From the NCBI RefSeq assembly GCF_900197595.1, contig NZ_FZLO01000002.1, forward strand, positions 124,001 through 188,000: a stretch of 64,000 nucleotides of DNA. The letters are read 5' to 3'. The position numbers and the translations under genes were made by a program. The stretch is from Scatolibacter rhodanostii. Its GTDB lineage: Bacteria > Bacillota > Clostridia > Oscillospirales > Acutalibacteraceae. This document shows positions 8,910 to 17,352 of this stretch, piece by piece; the first letter of the stretch is position 1; each line of letters begins with the position of its first letter. The notes under the pieces were generated by a model. That model made no database searches. It worked only from the letters and a program-made list of their open reading frames with translations, and was not told where the DNA came from.

Positions 8910-9713
8910 TTATGAACCGGAACTTTGATATTTTGATAACCCCTTATTCCAAGCCTTTATACTTAAGAAAAACATTAACCCCGCCATTAACGGAGTTAAA
9001 TAAGGCACAAAATCAGGCAAATATGGCGACGAAGGTGTTCTGAGTATCGCTGTTACAGGATAAAAATTAAGAAATGCCAAAGGTAGTACAAACGTTAAAA
9101 TAATCTGTATGGATGCACTGTAAATTGTTATGGGATAATCTACAAACTGCTTGAATCTAAATATTAAATCCCCAACTGGGTTTTCATTTATAGTTATAAA
9201 GCTTATGGAAGATACTGCTATTAACAAAGAAGCTTGTATCAGCGCCGAACTTATCAGCATAATCAAAAACATAAAGGCATTTTGAATATTAAAGGCGTAA
9301 TCAGTTTGAGGCAGTGTAATCGCTATAACTATTATGCTGAGTATGGTGTGTCCGATATATCCAAAGTTAAAACCGTTATATATTTCATGCATAAACGGGT
9401 TTACAGGTTTAATCAAAGCCCCATCAAACTCACCTGTCCGTATCTTGGTAGGTAAATTAATGCATGGTGTAAAAAACACGCATGCTGCAATGGCATAGGA
9501 TAAAAGGTTAAAAGCGTAAAGAAACATTACTTCTTCAGCCTTCCATCCGCCTAAATCCCCAAAATTACTTATTAGGAAGTACAGGGTAATAAAGGTAGTG
9601 CCGTATGAAATCCATTGTCCTATAACACCGGTTATAAAAGAAGCTCTATGTACAAGTTCACCACGGATAGTTTGCTTAGCAAACAGCAAATATAGTTTTA
9701 TATGCTCTTTCAT
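8910..9713 (-). CDS. ABC-2 family transporter permease
   Basis: A 267-residue permease with six predicted membrane segments, second gene of the exporter operon, ten bases upstream of the ATPase. The fold and composition fit the ABC-2/DUF990-like permeases (motif GEFDGALIKPVNP, seen as a cytoplasmic loop in this family). It probably forms a heterodimer with the 9726-10505 product. AGGAGG-type ribosome binding sites support the start. Confidence 0.83.
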   Translation of the reverse strand: MKEHIKLYLLFAKQTIRGELVHRASFITGVIGQWISYGTTFITLYFLISNFGDLGGWKAEEVMFLYAFNLLSYAIAACVFFTPCINLPTKIRTGEFDGALIKPVNPFMHEIYNGFNFGYIGHTILSIIVIAITLPQTDYAFNIQNAFMFLIMLISSALIQASLLIAVSSISFITINENPVGDLIFRFKQFVDYPITIYSASIQIILTFVLPLAFLNFYPVTAILRTPSSPYLPDFVPYLTPLMAGLMFFLSIKAWNKGLSKYQSSGS

Positions 9714-9725
9714 TTTATCCTCCCC

Positions 9726-10505
9726 TTAACCCCCGTTTATAGTGATACGTTTTTCTACAACCTTATATATACAAAGACCAATAAGGTTTAAAAGTAATAT
9801 CCAAAACACAGACACTGATATAATGATCCAAACATCCTGTAGTTGGGTCTTTTGTAGATATAAATTGATAGGCTCAAAGCTAATATATCTAAAAGGTAAG
9901 TAATAACTAAAATCATTTAACCCTCTAGGATAAAACCATAACGGGACAACTGTGCCCCCAAACAATGTGGTAAAAGCTCTTAAGTACCAACTTATATACC
10001 ATGTCTTTTGAGTAAAAAAGGCAAGTAAGCCAAATATATAGGTAAGCTCAAGCATTATTAAACAGCCTAATAAAAGGGATAATAAAAAAAGTAGAAAGTA
10101 ACTTATATTTGGTACGGGAAGCTTAAAAACAGCGAAACCTAAAATTAATACAGGTAAAGCACTTGTCAAAACATTATATAGATTTTTCCCAAGGTTTTCA
10201 CTAAAGCAATGGTACTTAAAAGAAACAGGTCTTATGAAGTAGTTGGCAACTGAACCATCCCGTATGGCAGGTTCAAGTTCATTGGCAATATTTGCCGAGG
10301 TGAAAGTAGTTATAATAAGGTTTATAACTACAAAAATCATCATATCCTCAATAGTTGTTTCTGATTTACCTGTTGCAGTTAAAGCCGACCATAAATTTAT
10401 CTGTATAAAAAAAGTCAGCAATGAAACTAATAATCTCATCACCGTTGACGCTGTATATGAAAATTGAGATTTGAATATCTTCCCTGCAATAGTTAGATAC
10501 TTCAT
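9726..10505 (-). CDS. ABC-2 family transporter permease
   Basis: A 259-residue permease and first gene of the three-gene exporter operon. It has six predicted membrane segments and the loop RDGSVANYFIRPVS, the counterpart of the partner permease's GEFDGALIKPVNP loop. Twelve bases separate it from the next permease, pointing to translational coupling. A near-perfect consensus promoter lies upstream, so the operon is probably expressed constitutively and well. Confidence 0.83.
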   Translation of the reverse strand: MKYLTIAGKIFKSQFSYTASTVMRLLVSLLTFFIQINLWSALTATGKSETTIEDMMIFVVINLIITTFTSANIANELEPAIRDGSVANYFIRPVSFKYHCFSENLGKNLYNVLTSALPVLILGFAVFKLPVPNISYFLLFLLSLLLGCLIMLELTYIFGLLAFFTQKTWYISWYLRAFTTLFGGTVVPLWFYPRGLNDFSYYLPFRYISFEPINLYLQKTQLQDVWIIISVSVFWILLLNLIGLCIYKVVEKRITINGG

Positions 10506-10537
10506 ATGCCCTCCATAAATTTACTTTTTCAAATTAA

Positions 10538-10566
10538 ATTATATACTTGCAAAAAAAACTTGTCAA
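10538..10566 (-). promoter_or_regulatory. Consensus promoter of the ABC exporter operon
   Basis: On the minus strand TTGACA (10566-10561), exactly 17 bases, then TATAAT (10543-10538), about 33 bases before the first permease start. Both hexamers are perfect sigma-A consensus. No operator-like repeat overlaps it. Confidence 0.85.
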
Positions 10567-10894
10567 TAGAAAAGGCTATGTAGCTTTACGCATATTTAGC
10601 CAGTGGGGAAAGAATTTTAGATGCTTGTAATCTCCGTTGTGGATGTTGTATTTTGAGGTCAATATCTTTTAATTCTTTATAGATGTTCTAATAAATTGCA
10701 TTTGAGTTGGCTTTTATAATACCATTGCTCTTTTAAAGGGTGAGTTACACCTATTCAATTCTTTTTTTAGTTTTTCTTTAGATTTGATAGCAGTCCAGAC
10801 AGCTGAGTTGACTAAGCTAAATCGCAACGCTGTGAATTAGCTATACGCAAAAATATGATATAGAATCTCTGAATATAGCGCACAAACATCTCCT
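10567..10894. other. Intergenic stretch with no recognised gene
   Basis: About 330 bases between the ABC promoter and an IS1595 remnant. No convincing ORF or hairpin. Part of it may be decayed insertion-sequence end. Confidence 0.4.
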
Positions 10895-11380
10895 ATTAAA
10901 GGAGAGTTTGAAGCAGATGAAAGTTACTTTGGACCAAAGCGTATTCGTGGTAAGTGAGGTCGTGGTGCAAGAAGAAAAACCATTGTGTTTAGGTTGTTTA
11001 AACGTGACGGAAAAGTATACACTGAAATTATTCCTAACGCCAAAGCTACTGCATTACAAGGAATTATCAGAACACACGCCCGTAGTCTGTTATTCACACA
11101 GACTACGGGCGTGGATATGATGGATTGGCCGATTTAGGTTATGAAAAGCTTTTTCGTGTAAATCAGGGTGAAAATGAATTCTCAAAAGGAAATGGTAACC
11201 ACATAAATGGTATTGAAAGCTTTTGAGGTTATGCTAAACATCGATCGACAAAATTTAAAGGTATCCCTAAAGATTTATTAAACTTATATCTTAAAGAAAC
11301 TGAATTTCGCTTTAACCATAGAGGCTTGAATCTCTATCAGCTTTTATTAAAAATCTTTAGGGATAATCCTCTGCTCTAAC
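10895..11380 (+). pseudogene. IS1595-family (ISXO2-like) transposase remnant
   Basis: Plus-strand translation gives GEFEADESYFGPKRIRGK, an in-frame TGA, then GRGARRKTIVFRLFKRDGK and YTEIIPNAKATALQGIIR, the DDE domain of IS1595 transposases. Further on KHRSTKFKGI and ETEFRFNHRGLNLYQLLLK match the C-terminal domain. Internal stops (near 10957 and 11225), a short inverted segment around 11074-11110 and a missing 5' end show that it is dead. It belongs to the same decayed island as the RepA and IS3 remnants. Confidence 0.75.
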
Positions 11381-11459
11381 CAAGACTTTTATTTTATAGT
11401 ACAGACGATAAATAGCGCCTACTTTTTTATAGCTTTGAGACTTTTGCTAGGATATTTGC

Positions 11460-11861
11460 TTACGGACAGAATTTACCTTTTACTGTTGTAACCGTTGAAT
11501 TTTTGCTTTTGTCATCTTTCTGACCGGCTAATCGCATTCTATCATATTTCTTGACGCTACCTGTATAGCTAACGGTTTTTTTGTCATTGTTTGTTGTTGT
11601 ATGATAGTAATCAACGTTGTCATCAGTTCTCCTATGCATTTTATAACCAAATACATTACTTGTGGAAACATTGTTACTTGAAATGGTTAAATAGTGATTT
11701 GATTCATCATCATCTTTGGGTTTATAAAGAGAATATTTTGTGTCATTGAATCCCTTAAAATAAAATGAATACTCTTTGTTACCTGCACTTGCACCAATGG
11801 CTGAACTGCCCACCATCATCAAGCCGAGTCCAAACGCTGCTAATCTCTTTGAAAATTCCAT
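11460..11861 (-). CDS. Small secreted protein with signal peptide
   Basis: About 133 residues. The N-terminus has a lysine/arginine, a hydrophobic core (LAAFGLGLMMVGSSAIG) and an ASA cleavage site, so it is probably exported by Sec. The mature part is polar, rich in Tyr, Lys, Asp and Thr and predicted beta-rich. The general shape (short, beta-rich, repetitive Thr/Tyr) is like small secreted clostridial proteins such as DUF2712, but I cannot confirm family membership. I prefer the ATG at 11861 because AGGG lies six bases before it; 11867 is the alternative. Confidence 0.55.
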   Translation of the reverse strand: MEFSKRLAAFGLGLMMVGSSAIGASAGNKEYSFYFKGFNDTKYSLYKPKDDDESNHYLTISSNNVSTSNVFGYKMHRRTDDNVDYYHTTTNNDKKTVSYTGSVKKYDRMRLAGQKDDKSKNSTVTTVKGKFCP

Positions 11862-12206
11862 AAACATACCCTATTGTTTCTCAATCCATTATTTTGTGAG
11901 CCATTTATTTTCTGCCCTGTATCCAAGGGACAATTGTCAAAATCACTAAAAAGTTTCGTTATTTATCCTGTGTTTATATTAAAAATACGCTTCTAATTTC
12001 TAATTATAAATTTTAAATGTTACAGAGTTATGTCTGATTTCTTACTTTATAGAAAATAAGACTACATTAATAAACCCTATAACACCCACCAGATTTGTAT
12101 CTATATATACCCTCTCTATAAAAACTTAGACTACAAAAATGCTTAACTCTCTGCCGTTCTCACCTCACTTTATTTTTAGAATACAATAGAGGAGGAGGTA
12201 TCTATT
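11862..12206. other. Intergenic region upstream of the spore-surface gene cluster
   Basis: About 340 AT-rich bases between divergent genes. The end nearest 12207 carries the very strong GAGGAGGAGG ribosome binding site. An AATACAATA sequence just before it vaguely resembles a sporulation sigma-factor -10 element. No ORF is evident. Confidence 0.35.
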
Positions 12207-13091
12207 ATGTCCATGCCTGAATTTCCAAAGCCTGACCCTGCTTTAACACAGGAAGAGGCTCTGAAAATGATTTTAGCATCTATTGCCATGGAAGAAGCCG
12301 CGCTTAGCCGCATTATCGATGCGGAAGCAGAGAAGATAAACCATATCTTAGATCAAGCTTCCAGCGGTAATGATTCCGCTAATCTAAATAGTATTTTAGC
12401 GGTTAATCAAAGTGTCACTAATTTATTAGAAATTGTATCTCAAAATCAAATGATTTTGAAAAATAAAATGGATAAGGTATTGGCATATTTACCGAATCCT
12501 CCTACGCCTCCCTGCCCTCCTGTTCCACCTTGCCCTCCCTGTCCTCCTGTTCCTCCCTGTCCTCCTGCTCCACCCTGTCCTCCTGCTCCGCCTTGTCCTC
12601 CTGCTCCACCCTGTCCTCCTGTTCCACCTTGTCCCCCTGTTCCACCTTGTCCTCCTTCTCAATCCCCTTGTTCACCAATAGGTTGTTGCCTATTTAGCAT
12701 AGCTTGTTTCAATATAATTCCAAGAAACTATTGTTGTCACGAACGTTTGCAATGGAAAGAAAGTAGCGCTTGGAATCGCTTTTCACTTGCTCCCGATGAT
12801 TCCTCTAAAATTTTAGTACCCCGTACTGGCCGGTTTACCATTGGTTTGGTCCTAAATGTCGGCTGCACAAATTCATCTAGTGTTGGATTAGAATTTATAG
12901 TTTCTTGCCGCGATAAATCGCCTATTGTCAAAAAAATAAATATCAGCCCTTATTGCGGTTCTTCTACTCCCTTTAAACAATTTACTGTTCAGATGCCTTG
13001 TTCATGTTTTCCATGTTATGCATCTGTTTCTGTGTGTAATCCCTGCGAAATAAATGTTCAGGAAGGTAGGATTATATTCTCAGAACTATAG
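12207..13091 (+). CDS. Cys/Pro-repeat spore-surface protein
   Basis: A 294-residue protein in three parts. Residues 1-95 form a helical domain (EALKMILASIAMEEAALSRI, then DAEAEKIN) that is clearly shared with the collagen-like proteins at 13172 and 43244. Residues 96-152 are a run of PPCPPxPPCPP repeats. Residues 153-294 form a cysteine-rich beta domain. The collagen triplets of its paralogues are here replaced by cysteine-proline repeats, which suggests disulfide cross-linking on the spore surface. Role in the exosporium or coat is inferred from the paralogues. GAGGAGGAGG precedes the ATG. Confidence 0.7.
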   Translation: MSMPEFPKPDPALTQEEALKMILASIAMEEAALSRIIDAEAEKINHILDQASSGNDSANLNSILAVNQSVTNLLEIVSQNQMILKNKMDKVLAYLPNPPTPPCPPVPPCPPCPPVPPCPPAPPCPPAPPCPPAPPCPPVPPCPPVPPCPPSQSPCSPIGCCLFSIACFNIIPRNYCCHERLQWKESSAWNRFSLAPDDSSKILVPRTGRFTIGLVLNVGCTNSSSVGLEFIVSCRDKSPIVKKINISPYCGSSTPFKQFTVQMPCSCFPCYASVSVCNPCEINVQEGRIIFSEL

Positions 13092-13117
13092 ATGTTGTCC
13101 CTTTGCACTCATTTAGA

Positions 13118-13126
13118 CATATAATA
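13118..13126 (+). promoter_or_regulatory. Possible sporulation (sigma-K-like) -10 element
   Basis: CATATAATA fits the CATAnnnTA pattern of sigma-K -10 elements and lies 46 bases before the collagen gene start. A matching -35 AC element is not at the ideal distance, so support is weak. Confidence 0.25.
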
Positions 13127-13171
13127 GATAACAGACTCTATATCTTTTAAATTATCAGAGAGGTGATATCC

Positions 13172-13699
13172 TTGTCACAACCATCTTTTCCGGCTAATCC
13201 TGACATAACCAGGGATGATGCAGTTAATCAAATCCTGTCTTCTGTTGCTATGGAAGAACTTGGTTTAAGCCATATTATTAACGCCGAAGGAGAAAAACTA
13301 CAATATATCCTAGGCACACTATCCGGTGTGACTGGCCCTTCCGCAACTATTGAAGATGTTCTCAACGCTAATGCAAGTATTCAAAATCTCTTGCAGAACG
13401 CGTCCTACAATCAATTGCTTTTAAGATCTAAAATGCAGCAAGCACTTTCCGCATCTGAAATGACTGGACCAACTGGACCCACCGGACCATCCGGACCCGC
13501 AGGAGATCCAGGTGGACCCACTGGGCCTACTGGACCAGCGGGTCCTACAGGAGCACTTGGACCCGTAGGCGCACAAGGTCCTACAGGAGATACCGGACCA
13601 ACTGGTCCTATAGGTGTCACAGGCACAACTGGGCCAACCGGTCCGGTCGGGGCACACATATTAGGAAAACTGCAAAAAACCTTATTTCATGCGGGATAA
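13172..13699 (+). pseudogene. 5' half of a collagen-like exosporium gene interrupted by the ICE
   Basis: It begins with the shared N-terminal domain ([20 protein letters not shown]) followed by about 16 Gly-X-Y triplets rich in GPTGP, then enters ICE sequence at 13651 and ends with 15 or so foreign residues. I start it at TTG 13172, six bases after GAGAGGTGAT; a GTG at 13163 overlaps that ribosome binding site. BclA-type collagen proteins form exosporium hair filaments. The missing C-terminal domain is found at 42794-43228. Codon phase at the 8-bp core (13643 and 42794) is identical, so precise excision gives a continuous 301-residue protein, close to the 306 residues of the intact neighbour at 43244. 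Confidence 0.85.
13643..13670. other. Left attachment site (attL)
   Basis: Core CCGGTCGG (13643-13650), eight bases, then TATTAGGAAAAC (13659-13670). The same arm occurs inverted at the right end at the same distance from the core. The circular form would join the two arms into a nearly symmetric 48-bp site with asymmetric centre GGTC, as expected for a serine recombinase attP. Confidence 0.85.
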
Positions 13700-13738
13700 G
13701 GGATACCACAATAAAATATGAGCTGTCACCTTACGCAG

Positions 13739-13772
13739 AATACCGCCCCATTGGACAAGCAGGGCGGTATTT
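13739..13772. terminator. Terminator-like hairpin at the ICE left end
   Basis: AATACCGCCC pairs with GGGCGGTATT around a 14-base loop, followed by TCTGTG. It may stop transcription from the interrupted collagen gene entering the ICE. Confidence 0.5.
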
Positions 13773-13790
13773 CTGTGTCTGGATAGCGGA

Positions 13791-13815
13791 ACTTCGGGAC
13801 AAGTTGGCCCGAAGT
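13791..13815. repeat. ICE palindrome copy 1
   Basis: 25-bp palindrome, arm ACTTCGGGaCAA (one change), centre G. Followed by GGAAAGG, as at copies 7 and 8. Lies 91 bases before the parB-like gene. Confidence 0.9.
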
Positions 13816-13905
13816 GGAAAGGGGGGATTGCGAATCCCTATGGGGGCTTGATTGAAAAATCAGGCCTTTTTTTCATGCCATAAAACAGATTAGGAGGAAA
13901 AGCAC

Positions 13906-15336
13906 ATGACAAATAATGAGCCAAATAATCCCGAAGATGTAAAAATCACACCGGGCCAAGAGGCCCCGACAGAAGAAAAAGCGGCTCCCGCACCCCCGCT
14001 TGAAGTTGGTGATGATGGATTGGAGCCGCCCACGCCCTTTGATATTCCCGCCCCCGGTGATGTAGTGGTTTCTTTTGACAAAATCAATGAGATTGTTTCC
14101 GAGAAACAGGCGGTGGTAAAGGAAGCGGAACACGCTTCTCCCGAAAAACAAGGAGCGGAAAAATCAGCTCTCGCCGATAAAAAAGCAGAGCCGGAGAAGC
14201 CCGGCCCTGAAAAAGCAAAGAGCAATGAGCCGAAAACGACTGACAGCAAGCCCAAACCCCGCCAGCCAAAAGCCGCCGACAAAGCGGACAAGAAGCCCTC
14301 CCACCCTGCAAAACAGGAAAAACAGAGCAAAGCCGCCCAAGCGGATAAAACCGCCAAGCAAAAGCAATCAGCGGGAATCGGTGGCGGTTCTGTTTCGGGA
14401 AAATCTGCCGAACAGCCTAAACAGGAAACACCGCCCCCGGCTCCTGTTCAGCCGCCCGAACCGAGAGAAGCGCCCCGGCCCGAAGAAAAGGAGCAGATTG
14501 TTTATCTCAATCTTTCCGAGCTTCACGCTTTCAAAGACCACCCGTTCCAAGTCCGCAATGATGAAGAAATGGCGGCAATGGTGGAGAGCGTTAAGGATAA
14601 GGGCGTTACCCAGCCTGCCATTGTTCGGCCCCGTGAAGATGGCGGCTATGAAATTGTATCGGGCCACCGCCGCCAGAAAGCCAGCGAATTAGCCGGGTAT
14701 GCGGATATGCCCTGTATCGTCCGCAACATGACGGACGAACAAGCCATCACGCAGATGGTAGAGGACAACACCAATCAGCGTGAAAATATCCTGCCCAGTG
14801 AACGGGCCAAAGCCCTGCAAATGCAGTTGGAGGCCATTAAAAAGCAGGGCGCACGAACCGGCAACGGACAGCGTTCCAATGAGGTTGTAGCCGAGCGCAA
14901 CAAAATGACAATCAAGCAGGTACAGCGGTATATCAAGCTCAATGAGCTTGTGCCTGACCTGATGAAAATGGTGGACGAGAAAAAAATAGCGTTCACCCCC
15001 GCTGTGGAGCTTGCGTTCATCACGCCTAAAAATCAGCGATATATAGCTATCGCTATTGAGGGCCAGCAGTCGGCCCCCTCACTCTCACAGGCCCAGCGTA
15101 TGCGGGAGCTTGACGGTAAAAAGCTGTTAAACCCGGATGTTATTGACGGTATTATGCTCGAAGAAAAAAAGGAGGTAGACAAAGTGATTTTATCCAGCCA
15201 AGAACTCGGCCAGTATTTCGGGAAGGAAAAGACCCCAAGGGAAATGAAAGACACCATTATGAAGCTGCTTGAGGAAAACAAGGATAAGCTGAAAGACATT
15301 TCAGCCCCGGAAAAGAAAGCCGAGCAGGAGAAATAA
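13906..15336 (+). CDS. ParB-like partition/regulatory protein of the ICE
   Basis: A 476-residue protein. Residues 1-195 are a low-complexity Lys/Pro/Ala/Glu-rich region. From about 196 the ParB N-terminal nuclease-like domain follows (YLNLSELHAFKDHPFQVR, then REDGGYEIVSGHRRQKASEL), and then the ParB helix-turn-helix (NDEVVAERNKMTIKQVQRYI-like region). Homologues are standard first genes of Tn1549-type ICEs and are thought to stabilise the excised circle. It could also be the protein that binds the dispersed 25-bp palindrome, as KorB of plasmid RK2 binds dispersed operators (hypothesis). A ParA partner is not present in the window. TTAGGAGGAAAA precedes the ATG. Confidence 0.85.
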   Translation: MTNNEPNNPEDVKITPGQEAPTEEKAAPAPPLEVGDDGLEPPTPFDIPAPGDVVVSFDKINEIVSEKQAVVKEAEHASPEKQGAEKSALADKKAEPEKPGPEKAKSNEPKTTDSKPKPRQPKAADKADKKPSHPAKQEKQSKAAQADKTAKQKQSAGIGGGSVSGKSAEQPKQETPPPAPVQPPEPREAPRPEEKEQIVYLNLSELHAFKDHPFQVRNDEEMAAMVESVKDKGVTQPAIVRPREDGGYEIVSGHRRQKASELAGYADMPCIVRNMTDEQAITQMVEDNTNQRENILPSERAKALQMQLEAIKKQGARTGNGQRSNEVVAERNKMTIKQVQRYIKLNELVPDLMKMVDEKKIAFTPAVELAFITPKNQRYIAIAIEGQQSAPSLSQAQRMRELDGKKLLNPDVIDGIMLEEKKEVDKVILSSQELGQYFGKEKTPREMKDTIMKLLEENKDKLKDISAPEKKAEQEK

Positions 15337-15339
15337 AGC

Positions 15340-15364
15340 ACTTCGGGCCAAGTTGTCCTGAAGT
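15340..15364. repeat. ICE palindrome copy 2
   Basis: Intact left arm ACTTCGGGCCAA, centre G, right arm with two changes (TTGtCCtGAAGT). Begins three bases after the parB-like stop codon. Confidence 0.85.
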
Positions 15365-15372
15365 TTTCTTTT

Positions 15373-15591
15373 CCGGGGCGTTGCCCCGCACCCCAAAGCT
15401 CTAAGGATATAATGTATTCCCCGTCGCCGCTTATTGGGTAGCATAGCCGGGAAAATCAGTCAAGAGCCTGCCGCCGTAGTCGGTGCTTCGCACTCTTGAC
15501 GGATTTCTCCCAGGTATGCTTTAAGGCAGTCAAGCGACGGGGATATATATTCCTTTGAGCCCCTCCATTTCCATGAGTGGAAAGGGAGGGG
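15373..15591 (+). ncRNA. Highly structured gene-free segment; candidate non-coding RNA
   Basis: Four structures fill the 270-base gap between the parB-like gene and the next gene. GGGGC/GCCCC hairpin at 15375-15387. A long imperfect stem-loop at 15419-15542: outer CCCCGTCG (15419-15426) with CGACGGGG (15535-15542), middle GCATA with TATGC and GGGAAAATC with GATTTCTCC, inner GTCAAGAG (15459-15466) with CTCTTGAC (15493-15500). Then a CCCTCCATTTCC/GGAAAGGGAGGG hairpin at about 15561-15589. It could be a trans-acting RNA, a 5' regulatory leader, or a replication origin structure. No known RNA family was recognised. Confidence 0.55.
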
Positions 15592-15634
15592 ATAGGTTGA
15601 TTACTTAACGCAAGAGAAACGGAGGTGCTTTACC

Positions 15635-15988
15635 ATGAAACGACCATTAGCATATATTACCGCCGCATGGTGCGGCGATCACGATACGGACACCAAACAG
15701 GCGGCGCAGTATTGCAGGGCAGTCTATGAAGCGGGCTTTTCGCCCATCTGCCCCCTGCTATATCTGCCCTTATTTCTCAATACCGCTATCCCGGAGGAAC
15801 ACAAAAGCGGCATTGACATGGGGCGTGACCTCTTGCGCCGCTCCCATGTACTGGTGGTGTGCGGCAATGAGGTTGACGAGGATATGAAAAACGACATTGC
15901 CATTGCTGGGCGGCTGAATATCACAGCAACCACGCTGGACGGTATTCTGACCGTGAAAACACAGGGCCGGGCGAAAGACAATGCTTGA
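15635..15988 (+). CDS. DUF4406/DUF7768-like nucleoside-hydrolase-fold protein
   Basis: A 117-residue protein typical of this ICE class. Features: N-terminal YITAAWCGD, then YEAGFSPICPLLYLPLFL, then DMGRDLLRRSHVLVVCGNEVDEDM, matching the DUF4406/DUF7768 group, which is related to nucleoside 2-deoxyribosyltransferases. Catalytic function is unknown. GGAGGTGC lies upstream of the ATG. Its stop overlaps the ATG of ardA (ATGCTTGA), so the two are translationally coupled. Confidence 0.7.
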   Translation: MKRPLAYITAAWCGDHDTDTKQAAQYCRAVYEAGFSPICPLLYLPLFLNTAIPEEHKSGIDMGRDLLRRSHVLVVCGNEVDEDMKNDIAIAGRLNITATTLDGILTVKTQGRAKDNA

Positions 15989-16680
15989 AGCCTTTATCAC
16001 CAATTTTGGGCGGTACAATGAGGGATATTTGGACGGGGAGTATTTGAAGCTCCCCGCCCGAGGAAGTGCAGGGCCTTTTGAAGCGAATCCATGTAGACGG
16101 TGTACGGTATGAAGAAATTTTCATTACCGATTATATTACCGACATTCCGGGTTTGCGTAGCTGCATGGGCGAAAATGAAAGCATTGACGAGCTAAACTAT
16201 TTGGCGGCATTGCTGGACGATATGGATGAATGGGAAGTCGAAAAGTTTGCCGCCGCCGTGGACTTCGGGGAATACAATAGTGTACCAGCCCTAATCAACC
16301 TTACGCAAAATCTGGATTGCTTCGAGTTTTATTCAAATGTGAACAACGAGGAAGATTTGGGCCGGTACTATATTGAAGAAATGTGTACGCTGGAAATCCC
16401 GGAGCATTTGCAGAACTATATTGATTATGAAGCCTATGGGCGGGATATGAACTTGGACGAGGACGGGCGTTTTACCGATGGCGGCTATGTGGTGCGGACA
16501 GGCTACAGCTTTATCGAGCATTACAACCGCCGTGAGGATTTGCCGGATAAATACCAGATTTTCGCTTACCCAGAACCGGAAAAATCCATCAAGAAAACGC
16601 TGGAAAGCTACGGCAAGCTGATAAGCGAAACCGTCACCGCCGCCCATGAACGCCCCCAACCTGCCAATGAGGAACGTTGA
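15981..16680 (+). pseudogene. ardA: Antirestriction protein ArdA, frameshifted
   Basis: ArdA proteins mimic DNA and inhibit type I restriction enzymes when an ICE enters a new host. The true start at 15981 gives LEAFITNFGRYNEGYLDGEY then LKLPA, as in the family, but at about 16058 the frame is lost. The rest (EEVQGLLKRIHVDGVRYEEI and the acidic body to 16680) continues in another frame, where GTG 16066 opens an ORF without a ribosome binding site. The family sequence suggests five bases are missing (or one is extra). The first frame stops near 16109. Unless this is a sequencing error the protein is not made full length. Confidence 0.8.
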
Positions 16681-16693
16681 GGAACGATAAAAG

Positions 16694-16718
16694 ACTTCGG
16701 GCCAAGTTGGCCCGAAGT
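16694..16718. repeat. ICE palindrome copy 3
   Basis: Consensus copy, centre G. Flanks extend the arms by three bases (AAG and CTT). Lies between converging ardA and tspO and could act as a two-way terminator, although no long T run follows. Confidence 0.92.
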
Positions 16719-16741
16719 CTTAAAAATCGCAATATGGTTTA

Positions 16742-17212
16742 TTAATTCAGAAGCGCTATGCCAAGATTTAAATATCCCGCAAAAGTTACCCATAACAGGT
16801 ATGGAAGCATTAAATACATTGCCGGTTTTGAAATATGTGCAAATGAAATCATTGTAGTTAAAATCAAAAGCCATAAAATAAGTAGCCAAACAAATGCGAA
16901 AAAATATAGCCCTAAATTGAAAAACCAAAACGTCCACAAAAAATTGAAAAAGAGCTGTACTCCGTATAACTTGATGGCTTTGCTAACACTTTTTTGCGGC
17001 GCACTTGATGTAACAATTAAATAGGAGGCGATGCCCATGAGTATATAGAGGATAGTCCATGCCACAGGGAATAGCCAGCCGGGGGGTGACAATAGCGGTT
17101 TGTTGAGCGTTTCAAACACCCTCATGCTGTCCTTTGAAATAAAGCCCGCAATCCCACCCACAATCAGTGGAATAGCGATACAAATTAATAGTGTTTTCCA
17201 TTTGATTTTCAA
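16742..17212 (-). CDS. tspO: TspO/MBR family membrane protein
   Basis: A 156-residue protein with five membrane helices and the aromatic signatures of TspO (tryptophan-rich sensory protein): LSPPGWLFPVAWTILYILMG and NFLWTFWFFNLG. TspO binds tetrapyrroles and is linked to porphyrin handling and stress. It is on the opposite strand to the ICE backbone and is bounded by palindrome copies 3 and 4, so it looks like an inserted cargo cassette. The start is TTG at 17212, preceded by AAAGGGGTG on the minus strand. Its lower GC content than the backbone supports separate acquisition. Confidence 0.85.
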   Translation of the reverse strand: MKIKWKTLLICIAIPLIVGGIAGFISKDSMRVFETLNKPLLSPPGWLFPVAWTILYILMGIASYLIVTSSAPQKSVSKAIKLYGVQLFFNFLWTFWFFNLGLYFFAFVWLLILWLLILTTMISFAHISKPAMYLMLPYLLWVTFAGYLNLGIALLN

Positions 17213-17309
17213 GCAATCACCCCTTTGGATATAGTATACGCCAAAAAACTATGGACTATGAAGATAAACCTACGAGCACTGTTTCTGCATAGAAAGTGGA
17301 GAACACAAA

Positions 17310-17334
17310 ACTTCGGGTCAAGTTGGCCCGAAGT
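17310..17334. repeat. ICE palindrome copy 4
   Basis: Arm ACTTCGGGtCAA, centre G, perfect right arm. Ends seven bases before the AAAGGAGGT ribosome binding site of the pcfB-like gene. Confidence 0.9.
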
Positions 17335-17352
17335 GAGAAAGGAGGTTTTTTC

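Noticed and set aside
13411-13659. Minus-strand ORFs across the collagen repeats
   Set aside because: Gly-X-Y coding DNA is free of stops on both strands because GGN-CCN repeats mirror themselves; no ribosome binding site, and the plus strand carries the real gene.
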